Shown here one piece after another: positions 1-5,392 of a DNA stretch of 6,605 bases. The notes beneath the pieces were generated by a model that saw only the letters and a list, made by a program, of their open reading frames with translations, did not search any database and had not been told where the DNA came from. Origin of the DNA: an uncultured Gallionellaceae bacterium (GTDB taxonomy: Bacteria; Pseudomonadota; Gammaproteobacteria; Burkholderiales; Sulfuricellaceae); assembly GCA_937873435.1 (NCBI GenBank), contig CALMWM010000268.1, positions 1 through 6,605 of the forward strand. Reading direction: 5' to 3'. How positions within the stretch are numbered: position 1 is the first letter of the stretch; the number at the start of each line of letters is the position of its first letter. Both the position numbers and the translations under genes were made by a program.

Positions 1-1586
1 CTGCCGACGTGCGCCAGGCGTTGAGCGCGGGCCAGGTTATTTTCGCTCGATCTGGGCGCTTCCTCCATGGCTTTGCGCTCGGTGATGTCGGTGGCGATCT
101 CCATGCGCACAATGCGCCCGTCGGTCCAGCGGATGGCGTTGTCGCGGATCAGGTACCAGCGTTGGGTGACGGTGTTCTGAAACTCCCAGACATAGGTTCC
201 CGCCGGTTCTCCGTTTGGGGTCAGCAGGCGATCGTTGGTGCAAAAGGAACAGGGGCCGGTTTGATCCGCTTGCAGGATTTGCCAGCAGACCTTGCCGGGC
301 AAATCAGTGCCGAAGGTATCTTGGGCATAGCGGTTGGCGAAGAGGATTTCATGGGTCTGCATGTCGGCGACATAGACCATAGCATCCATGCTGTCTAGCA
401 CCGTCAGGAAACGCTGGTGGGAGGCTGCCAGCGCTTCGTCGGCGAGGTGGCGTTCGGTGACGTCGCGGGAAACGATGACGACTTTCGCTACTTTGCCGCA
501 GTCATCCCGGATGGTGCTGGAGTTCGATTCGATAAAGCGCTCGCTCCCGTCGTCCAGCAGGAAACGGTAGTGTGCTCGCCGTCCGGTGCCGCTGGCGACG
601 GTGTCCTGGAAAATTTTCCGGATGTGTTTCCGGTCGTCGGGATGAATTTCCTGGAACGAGTTCGACCCGCTTTCCGGGATTTTGCCGAAAATCTGCTGGT
701 AGGAAGGGCTGTTGTAGATACGGTTTCCCGAGGTGTCGACCAGCGCAATCAGGTCGTCGACGTTTTCTGCAAGCAGGCGGAACTTTTCTTCGCTTACCCG
801 TAAGGCCTGCTCGGCCTTTTTGCGTGCCGTGATGTCACGCACCGTCGCCATCACCGTGCCGTCGCTCAACATGCCGTAGCTGACCTCGCAGTCGATATAA
901 CTATTATTTTTATGGCGCAATTTGCATTCGGCGAGTTGCGCTTTGCCCGCCAGCGCCTCGGACATTCCCTGTGCGAGGAAGGCGTGGTGTTCAAGGGGGA
1001 TCAGGTCGCGAATATTGAATTGCAGGATTTCCTCGCGGCTGAAACCGAGCATTTCGCAGCCGCGAGTATTGACCTCCAGATAGCGGCCCTCCCGGTTGGA
1101 CAGGAAGATGCCATCGCTGGCCTGTTCCATCATCGAACGATAGCGTACCTCGCTTTCCCGAAACTGTTTCGCCATGAACAGCGGGCTGGCGCATTGGAGC
1201 AGCACTTCACGCAGCGCCGGTTTCTGAACCGGTTTGAGCAGGAACTTGTCGATGCCCGTGGCTATCGCCTTCATCAGAAGTTCGCTGTCGTTGTAGGCCG
1301 TTGTGATAATGACAGGGGTATCCGGTGAAAGATGTTTGATCTCACGGGCCATTTCCAGGCCATCCATGTGCGGCATCTGGATATCGCTGATGACGATATC
1401 CGGCGTGATGCGCTGGAAGGCGCTCAAACCTTCTTTCCCATCTTGCGCGCTGAATACCTTGCCCATCATGCGGGTGAGCGCTTCTACCACCACTTTGCGG
1501 GTGATTTTGTCGTCCTCGACATACAACACCGACATGTCTAGCAGCATGTCGGTGTCGGATGGGATGGTCGGGGTGCGTGGATTCAC
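1..1586 (-). CDS. Response regulator receiver protein with multiple PAS domains (partial, C-terminal part outside window)
   Basis: This is a cytoplasmic two-component signalling protein. About 528 residues are visible and the frame is open through the left edge. Residues 18-135 form a CheY-like receiver: acidic pair D25/D26, phosphoacceptor D68 in the motif SDIQMPHMDG, T96 followed by A97, and K118-P119. Three PAS domains follow, at roughly 145-260, 262-385 and 388-510, each ending in the usual D(I/V)T(E/A)R boundary (D251, D375, D500). Residues 513-528 (ENNLARAQRLAHVG) look like the start of a fourth PAS. PAS3 carries C434, C446 and C449. No transmembrane segment is visible. The output domain (histidine kinase, GGDEF or EAL) cannot be seen. 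I chose the GTG at 1586, 8 nt after the upstream stop. ATG at 1547 (residue 14) is an alternative that keeps the whole receiver. Neither has a clear Shine-Dalgarno, so translation may be coupled to the EF-hand gene upstream. The domain call is firm; the start is uncertain. Confidence 0.9.
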   Translation of the reverse strand, partial: MNPRTPTIPSDTDMLLDMSVLYVEDDKITRKVVVEALTRMMGKVFSAQDGKEGLSAFQRITPDIVISDIQMPHMDGLEMAREIKHLSPDTPVIITTAYNDSELLMKAIATGIDKFLLKPVQKPALREVLLQCASPLFMAKQFRESEVRYRSMMEQASDGIFLSNREGRYLEVNTRGCEMLGFSREEILQFNIRDLIPLEHHAFLAQGMSEALAGKAQLAECKLRHKNNSYIDCEVSYGMLSDGTVMATVRDITARKKAEQALRVSEEKFRLLAENVDDLIALVDTSGNRIYNSPSYQQIFGKIPESGSNSFQEIHPDDRKHIRKIFQDTVASGTGRRAHYRFLLDDGSERFIESNSSTIRDDCGKVAKVVIVSRDVTERHLADEALAASHQRFLTVLDSMDAMVYVADMQTHEILFANRYAQDTFGTDLPGKVCWQILQADQTGPCSFCTNDRLLTPNGEPAGTYVWEFQNTVTQRWYLIRDNAIRWTDGRIVRMEIATDITERKAMEEAPRSSENNLARAQRLAHVG

Positions 1587-1593
1587 GCAAAAA

Positions 1594-1599
1594 ATTATA
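1594..1599 (-). promoter_or_regulatory. TATAAT hexamer just upstream of the receiver-PAS gene (possible -10)
   Basis: A perfect TATAAT overlaps the stop codon of the EF-hand gene on the coding strand. No good -35 hexamer is found 16-18 nt upstream, and the TG in front is one base out of register for an extended -10. If it is used, transcription would begin close to the GTG at 1586. That would favour translation from ATG 1547 with a leader of about 40 nt. It may equally be a chance AT-rich match at a gene junction. Confidence 0.2.
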
Positions 1600-2677
1600 C
1601 AGTCAAATCGACTTGTTGCAGCGTTCCGACGCTGCCGTTTTCATTCAGATAAACACCACCCGACCTGACCGTGCCGAGCGAGTCGTTGTTGCCGTTCTTG
1701 AGTTCGAAGGGGGTAGCGGTCTTGCCGAGATAAAGCGCGCCGACCCCCTTGAGTTTCAGGCTGACCAGCGAGTCATTGCCTTGCGCGTCCTTGCTCCATA
1801 CTTTTAGTTGTTCGAACACCGGGTCGTTTTCGTCGATCCAGCCGTTCTTGTCCACGTCGTAGGCGGCCAAGTCCTTGAATCCATCCCCGCTTTTCGCGCC
1901 GAACAGTTCGCTGCCGTTATTGATCTTGCCGTCGTTGTTCTTGTCCAGGGCGATAAAGCCGCTGTTCGGGCCGACAAAGGAAACCTGCTCGGCCTTGCCG
2001 TCCGAGTCGATATCGAAGCTGAACTTGGTGTTGGTGAGTTGCGCCGCAGTGCCGCCGAAATTGATCACCAGCGGGTCTTTCTGCTTGCGCGCCGCGTCGC
2101 CCAGGCGGACGCTGACGTCGGTCTGGGTGGAATAGACGCGCTCCATGCTGAGTTGCAGATTGAAGTTGATTTGTTGTCCGTCGGCGGTATTGACGACGCC
2201 TTGCGCCGAGAAATTCATGCTTTCCGCTTCGGAATAGGATTCATGGGATTCGTACTCGATGCCATAGCCCGCGCTGGGGGCGGCTTGCGGAAGGTTTTGC
2301 GCCTGGTTAGGATTGGCTGCCGATGCTGCTTGGCCGCTGGTCTGGGGTGCCGTCATCGATGTGAGGTGGATTTTCTTGCCGGTGAAAGCTTCAAGCATCA
2401 GGCGAATCAGCATCGCGCGCGGATCGTTTTCCAGCGCTTTTTCAGGATCGACGACGTCGGATTTGGAGGTTTGATTCTTGGCGGAGGCTTGCATGGCTGC
2501 TTGAGCCTGGCGGGACAAAGCCACGCTGTCGCGTACCGGCAATTGTCCCTGTCCGCCATTGCCTTCGAAAACGGGACGCCGGTTGCCGACCCATGCCTTC
2601 AGCGATTCGAATTTGCTGTGCTTTTGCACAGCCTGATGCTGGCCTGCTAACAGCACAGCGGAACTTTGGATTTTCAT
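1595..2677 (-). CDS. EF-hand/RTX-type calcium-loop protein of unknown function
   Basis: The protein has 360 residues. The start at 2677 is chosen because GGAGG (2687-2683) stands 5 nt upstream; the frame also opens at ATG 2707, but that codon lies inside the palindrome and has no ribosome site. There is no signal peptide or membrane segment. Residues 1-50 are a conserved-looking N-terminus (MKIQSSAVLL, then a Trp-containing GNRRPVFEGN stretch). Residues 105-135 are a Gln/Ala/Pro/Ser linker. Residues 220-295 hold calcium-type loops: D222/D224/D226; D245-x-N-x-D-G-K with ELFG following; and a textbook 12-residue EF-hand loop D274, D276, N278, W280, D282, D285. The ELFG and QLKVW motifs around these loops recur in the C-terminal regions of RTX/hemolysin-like and VCBS-annotated proteins. 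I infer calcium binding; the function is unknown. The receiver-PAS gene follows after 8 nt, which suggests co-transcription. Confidence 0.85.
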   Translation of the reverse strand: MKIQSSAVLLAGQHQAVQKHSKFESLKAWVGNRRPVFEGNGGQGQLPVRDSVALSRQAQAAMQASAKNQTSKSDVVDPEKALENDPRAMLIRLMLEAFTGKKIHLTSMTAPQTSGQAASAANPNQAQNLPQAAPSAGYGIEYESHESYSEAESMNFSAQGVVNTADGQQINFNLQLSMERVYSTQTDVSVRLGDAARKQKDPLVINFGGTAAQLTNTKFSFDIDSDGKAEQVSFVGPNSGFIALDKNNDGKINNGSELFGAKSGDGFKDLAAYDVDKNGWIDENDPVFEQLKVWSKDAQGNDSLVSLKLKGVGALYLGKTATPFELKNGNNDSLGTVRSGGVYLNENGSVGTLQQVDLTV

Positions 2678-2682
2678 GGCAG

Positions 2683-2687
2683 CCTCC
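2683..2687 (-). promoter_or_regulatory. Shine-Dalgarno site deciding the EF-hand protein start
   Basis: GGAGG on the coding strand, with 5 nt (CTGCC) to ATG 2677. This strong site fixes the start at 2677 rather than at the upstream in-frame ATG at 2707. Confidence 0.8.
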
Positions 2688-2699
2688 GCGAAAAAAACC

Positions 2700-2715
2700 T
2701 TGAACATATGTTCAA
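2700..2715. promoter_or_regulatory. Perfect 16-bp palindrome, candidate operator
   Basis: TTGAACATATGTTCAA is its own reverse complement over all 16 bases. It lies 22 nt upstream of the EF-hand gene start, in the only intergenic gap on that side, and overlaps the candidate -10. Such even-length gapless palindromes are typical binding sites of dimeric repressors. It contains GAAC-N4-GTTC, the form of the Bacillus-type LexA (SOS) box, although proteobacterial LexA usually recognises CTGT-N8-ACAG. TetR-family regulators also use palindromes of this look. The regulator cannot be named from the window. Confidence 0.55.
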
Positions 2716-2743
2716 AATAACGGCAATTTTCGTGGAAAGTGAA
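2714..2743 (-). promoter_or_regulatory. Weak candidate sigma70 promoter for the EF-hand gene
   Basis: On the coding strand, TTCACT (2743-2738, 4 of 6 to TTGACA) and TATTTT (2719-2714, 4 of 6 to TATAAT) are separated by 18 nt. The predicted transcription start would fall inside the palindrome, giving a short leader before ATG 2677. The -35 lies immediately after the hemH stop. The hexamers are weak, so the support comes mainly from the position and the overlap with the palindrome. Confidence 0.3.
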
Positions 2744-2745
2744 GG

Positions 2746-3909
2746 CTAAACTTTGGCGCCCAATGCCAGCGCGCGCTGGCGGCTGGCTTCAGCTTCGGTG
2801 GGGCTGGTTGCGCTCCAGTTGATGAGATTCTCGCGGGCTATGGCGGCAAGCGCGGCGATCCATTGCGGGTGCTCGTTGAGCGCCGGGATGTAACGGAATT
2901 CCTTGCCGCCGGCGTTGAGGAAGGTGGCTTTGCCTTCCATCGCGATTTCTTCCAGGGTCTCCAGGCAATCGCCGACGAAGCCGGGGCAAACCACGTCCAG
3001 CTTGCCGGTACCCTGCTTGCCAAGCGCTTCCAGCGTGGCGGCGGTATAGGGCTGGAGCCATTCGGCGCGGCCAAAGCGCGACTGGAAGGTGATCAGGTAA
3101 TCCTCTGTCGCCAGCCCCAGCGCTTCGGCCAACAGCCGCCCGGTTTTCCGGCATTCGCAGTGGTAAGGATCGCCCTTGTCCAGGGTATAGCGCGGCACGC
3201 CGTGGAAACTCATCAGCAGCTTGTCGGGGCGACCGTGCGCCGCCCAATAATCGCCGATGTTGGCGGCCAGCGCGGCGATATACACCGGGTGGTCGTGAAA
3301 ACTGCGCACCGTACGGATTTCCGGCATATTGCGGGTTTGCGCCAAGGCGGCGAACAGTGCATCGAATGCGGTCGCCGTGGTACTGGCCGAATACTGGGGA
3401 TACAGCGGCAAGGCAAGAATGCGCGTGCAGCCTTGCTCCCTGAGCCGCGCCAGTGCCGCGGCGATGGACGGCTTGCCGTAGCGCATGGCGAAGGCGATGG
3501 CATAACTCCCCTCGCCCGTCTCGCCGTGGTCGGCGCGAAGCGGCGGGCACCCGGCGGGGACACTCATCGCGAGCGCGGGGAGAGGGGGCGGGGGAGAGGG
3601 TGAATTCAGTGTCTCATCCAGCAACCCAGCCTGCCGCCGCGTATGCACCAACAACGGCGAACCCTCCGCCGTCCATATCTGCGCATACTTCTCCGCCGAT
3701 TTGCGCGGCCGGGTATTCAGGATAATTCCGTTCAGAATCAGCCACCACAAGGCGCGCGGGATCTCCACCACGCGCGGGTCGCCCAGAAATTCTTTCAGGT
3801 AAGGCCGTACCGCCGCCGCCGTCGGGGCTTCGGGGGTGCCGAGGTTGATCAGCAGGATACCTGTGCACGGTTGGGCGCCGTGGCGATAGGGCGGTTCGGG
3901 GAGGAACAT
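2746..3909 (-). CDS. hemH: Ferrochelatase (protoheme ferro-lyase) with an internal insertion
   Basis: This enzyme inserts Fe2+ into protoporphyrin IX, the last step of protoheme synthesis. It has 387 residues. Recognisable blocks are: an N-terminus starting FLPEPPYRHG and running into GILLINLGTPEAPT (17-30); YLKEFLGDPRVVEIPR (37-52); AMRYGKPSI (141-149); LPLYPQYSASTTAT (167-180); the catalytic block MSFHGVPR with His236; DPYHCEC (247-253); FQSRFGRAEWL (275-285); and CPGF...DCLETLEEI (308-322), whose acidic residues line the active site. All key residues are present, so the enzyme should be active. Residues about 103-135 (Pro-rich, then Gly-rich) interrupt the usual short link between the VHTRRQAGLL helix and the AMRYG strand, and look inserted. 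A 25-residue C-terminal tail follows the core. The start ATG 3909 matches the family N-terminus. It lies 4 nt after the hicA stop and lacks a strong Shine-Dalgarno, which suggests coupled translation. Confidence 0.95.
   Translation of the reverse strand: MFLPEPPYRHGAQPCTGILLINLGTPEAPTAAAVRPYLKEFLGDPRVVEIPRALWWLILNGIILNTRPRKSAEKYAQIWTAEGSPLLVHTRRQAGLLDETLNSPSPPPPLPALAMSVPAGCPPLRADHGETGEGSYAIAFAMRYGKPSIAAALARLREQGCTRILALPLYPQYSASTTATAFDALFAALAQTRNMPEIRTVRSFHDHPVYIAALAANIGDYWAAHGRPDKLLMSFHGVPRYTLDKGDPYHCECRKTGRLLAEALGLATEDYLITFQSRFGRAEWLQPYTAATLEALGKQGTGKLDVVCPGFVGDCLETLEEIAMEGKATFLNAGGKEFRYIPALNEHPQWIAALAAIARENLINWSATSPTEAEASRQRALALGAKV
3505..3604. repeat. GC-rich palindrome-like element inserted in frame within hemH
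   Basis: A roughly 100-base block differs from the rest of hemH. It has CCCTCGCCC at its left end (3509-3517) and GGGGAGAGGG at its right end (3591-3600), which match as imperfect inverted repeats. The interior is very G+C-rich (GGCGCGAAGCGGCGGGCAC, 3531-3549). The composition resembles the small CCCTCTCCC...GGGAGAGGG palindromes scattered in many proteobacterial genomes. It encodes the Pro/Gly-rich stretch of HemH at residues about 103-135 with no stop or frameshift. The boundaries are approximate because there is no uninserted copy to compare with, and no target duplication is evident. Confidence 0.5.
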
Positions 3910-3913
3910 CGGA

Positions 3914-4093
3914 CTATTTCAATCCCAATTGTTTCAGAATGTGCGAAACCAAATGGTCATCCACTTCGGTATGCCGGGGAACCGGCTGTTTCAGGTTGTT
4001 GGCCGGGTTAAGGTAAATGTCGTGCCGTGAACCGTGGCGGAGCAGAACGCATCCCCTTTGCATAAGCTGGCGGATGAATTCCTGCCGTTTCAC
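3914..4093 (-). CDS. hicA: HicA-family mRNA interferase toxin
   Basis: HicA toxins are small dsRBD-fold ribonucleases that cleave mRNA when not bound by HicB. This 59-residue frame begins at GTG 4093, which overlaps the hicB stop (GTGA, 4-nt overlap). The family pattern is clear: a KRQEFIRQLMQRGCVLLRHG N-terminus (residues 2-21), then GSRHDIY with the catalytic-type His24, NPANN (29-33), VPRHTEV (38-44), and a C-terminal helix ending LKQLGLK. The length is normal for the family. There is no good ribosome site at GTG, so translation is probably coupled to hicB, which keeps toxin and antitoxin synthesis linked. The toxin looks intact. hemH starts only 4 nt downstream. Confidence 0.9.
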   Translation of the reverse strand: MKRQEFIRQLMQRGCVLLRHGSRHDIYLNPANNLKQPVPRHTEVDDHLVSHILKQLGLK

Positions 4094-4281
4094 AGAGCGA
4101 TTTCTTTTAGCTGGTATTCGTTGGGTACATCGTCCATCGCCATCAGCAGGTAGGCATCCTTGATATTTTCTTCCAACTCGTCGAGTGTTTCGCCTTGCGT
4201 CATGATTTCAGGATGTTCAAGCAGCTTACCCAGCCAGAATTTGTCCGATTTCCAGTAGATCAGGGTTACTTTGGGGTGCAT
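4090..4281 (-). CDS. hicB: HicB-family antitoxin, short form
   Basis: HicB proteins bind and block HicA. This 63-residue protein has the HicB pattern: an N-terminal strand pair (VTLIYWKSDKFWLGKLLEHP, residues 5-24), PEIMTQGETLDELEENIKDAY (24-44) with the typical G-x-T-x-x-E-A/L-x-x-N-I helix, and a short tail. It stops before any C-terminal helix-turn-helix or ribbon-helix-helix, so it probably cannot bind its own promoter. The start ATG 4281 has a strong AAGGAGGG site 4 nt upstream. The gene order is antitoxin then toxin, and the gap from the hrcA stop is 13 nt. The 300 bases from 3961 to 4260 are about 52% G+C by hand count, below the neighbouring hrcA (60-75% in two 60-base samples), consistent with acquisition. 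Confidence 0.9.
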   Translation of the reverse strand: MHPKVTLIYWKSDKFWLGKLLEHPEIMTQGETLDELEENIKDAYLLMAMDDVPNEYQLKEIAL

Positions 4282-4285
4282 GGCG

Positions 4286-4293
4286 CCCTCCTT
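4286..4293 (-). promoter_or_regulatory. Strong Shine-Dalgarno for hicB
   Basis: AAGGAGGG on the coding strand, 4 nt before ATG 4281. It lies in the 13-nt gap after the hrcA stop, so the antitoxin has its own strong ribosome entry while hicA relies on the overlap. Confidence 0.75.
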
Positions 4294-4294
4294 A

Positions 4295-5314
4295 TCAGTG
4301 ATACGACAACGCGCTCGACAGCAGCTTGGCGGTGATGTCGACGATCGGGATCACCCGTTCATAGGCCATCCGCGTCGGGCCGATTACGCCGACGGTACCG
4401 ACGATCCGGCCGTCCACTTCGTAGGGCGCGGTGACGATGCTGAATTCGTCGAGCGGCACCTGGCTGGATTCGCCGCCGATGAAGATTTGCACGCCTTGCG
4501 CGCGCTGGCTGACATCGAGCAGTTGCAGCAGCCCGGTTTTTTGTTCGAAGGCGTCGAAGAGCTTGCGTAGCGAGGCCATGTTGGAGGAAACATCGTCCAC
4601 GTGCAGCAGGTTGCGCTCGCCGGACAGCACGTAGTCCTCGGCGCGTTCGCTGAGCGCCTCGCCGCCGGCCTCGACTGCGGCGGTCATCAGCGTGCTCATG
4701 TCGCGGTGGAGTTTTTGCAGTTCCGCCTGCATCTTGTGGCGCACCTCTTCCAGGGTGCAGCCGGCATAGTGCTGGTTGAAGAAATTGCCGGCCTCGACCA
4801 GTTCGCTGGCGCTGAAATCGCGGTCGGTGAAGATGATGCGGTTTTGCACGTTTTCGTCGGCGCTGACCAGGATCAGCAGGATGCGCTTGTCCGACAGGCG
4901 CAGGAATTCGATATGGCGGAAGGCGTCGCTGCGCCGTTTCGGCGTCATCACGATACCGGCGAAGGTGGTCAGGTCGGACAGCAGCTTGGAAGCCGAGGTG
5001 ATCAGCTTTTGCGGGTCGCTGGGGTGAAGCTGGTTTTCCAGGCGATGCACTTGCAGCGCGTCGAGCGGCTGGACGGTAAGCAGCGTATCGACGAAGACCC
5101 GGTAGCCGCGCGGCGTCGGAATGCGTCCGGCGGATGTGTGCGGGCTGGCGATGAAGCCCATTTCTTCGAGGTCGGCCATCACGTTGCGGATAGTGGCCGG
5201 CGACAGATCCAGGCCGGACTGTTTCGACAGCGTGCGTGAGCCGACCGGCTGGCCGTCGCTGATGTAGCGTTCGACCAGGGTCTTGAGCAGGAGTTGGGCG
5301 CGTTGATCAAGCAT
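4295..5314 (-). CDS. hrcA: Heat-inducible transcription repressor HrcA
   Basis: HrcA represses groESL and/or dnaK operons by binding the CIRCE inverted repeat; GroEL keeps it active, so heat stress relieves repression. The protein has 339 residues, normal for the family. The N-terminal winged-helix region (about 1-80) shows RYISDGQPVGSRTLSK (16-31), DLSPATIRNVMADLEEMGFI (36-55), and SPHTSAGRIPTPRGYRVFVD (57-76). The middle and C-terminal dimerisation domain ends in the signature VGTVGVIGPTRMAYERVIPI (305-324) and DITAKLLSSALS. The start at ATG 5314 (MLDQRAQLLL) matches the family; the frame opens further upstream at TTG 5350, which adds 12 residues the family lacks. No CIRCE element (TTAGCACTC-N9-GAGTGCTAA) is present here, so autoregulation is not evident. 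hicB follows after 13 nt. Confidence 0.96.
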   Translation of the reverse strand: MLDQRAQLLLKTLVERYISDGQPVGSRTLSKQSGLDLSPATIRNVMADLEEMGFIASPHTSAGRIPTPRGYRVFVDTLLTVQPLDALQVHRLENQLHPSDPQKLITSASKLLSDLTTFAGIVMTPKRRSDAFRHIEFLRLSDKRILLILVSADENVQNRIIFTDRDFSASELVEAGNFFNQHYAGCTLEEVRHKMQAELQKLHRDMSTLMTAAVEAGGEALSERAEDYVLSGERNLLHVDDVSSNMASLRKLFDAFEQKTGLLQLLDVSQRAQGVQIFIGGESSQVPLDEFSIVTAPYEVDGRIVGTVGVIGPTRMAYERVIPIVDITAKLLSSALSYH

Positions 5315-5392
5315 GGGGCGAAAGAGTAGCAAACTTTCGGCATGGCGCAAAATGCCGGGAGGCCGCTTGGTTCGAATCGGGGACGCGAGCGG

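Noticed and set aside
1587..1635. Hairpin GCAGCG-TTCCGA-CGCTGC (1618-1635) followed by a T run on the coding strand, as a terminator
   Set aside because: The stem is within the EF-hand coding region, and about 24 nt separate it from the T run, too far for an intrinsic terminator.
1808..2650. 280-residue open frame on the plus strand
   Set aside because: It lies wholly antisense to the EF-hand gene, whose motifs and ribosome site are clear. The translation has no recognisable family pattern; it is open because of codon bias in GC-rich DNA.
2863..3603. 246-residue plus-strand frame opposite hemH
   Set aside because: It is antisense to the highly conserved ferrochelatase, with no ribosome site or motif.
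4601..5239. 212-residue plus-strand frame opposite hrcA
   Set aside because: It is a shadow of hrcA, whose family blocks cover the whole region.
5309..5340. Possible sigma32 promoter (CCCCATGC with GAAA upstream) at hrcA
   Set aside because: The -10-like element overlaps the hrcA start codon and the -35 match is poor, so it could not serve hrcA normally.
5315..5350. Upstream TTG start extending hrcA by 12 residues
   Set aside because: HrcA orthologues start at the MLD-x-RAQ sequence; the extra residues have no family counterpart and TTG lacks a ribosome site.
5337..5356. Inverted repeat CGGCAT/ATGCCG in the gap before hrcA, as a terminator or operator
   Set aside because: It has six base pairs with an 8-nt loop, no T run, and no match to CIRCE. 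It is too weak to call.
5369..5378. GGTTCGAATC, resembling a tRNA T-arm or an att core
   Set aside because: The flanking bases do not form a proper five-pair T stem, and no acceptor, anticodon or D arm can be built around it.
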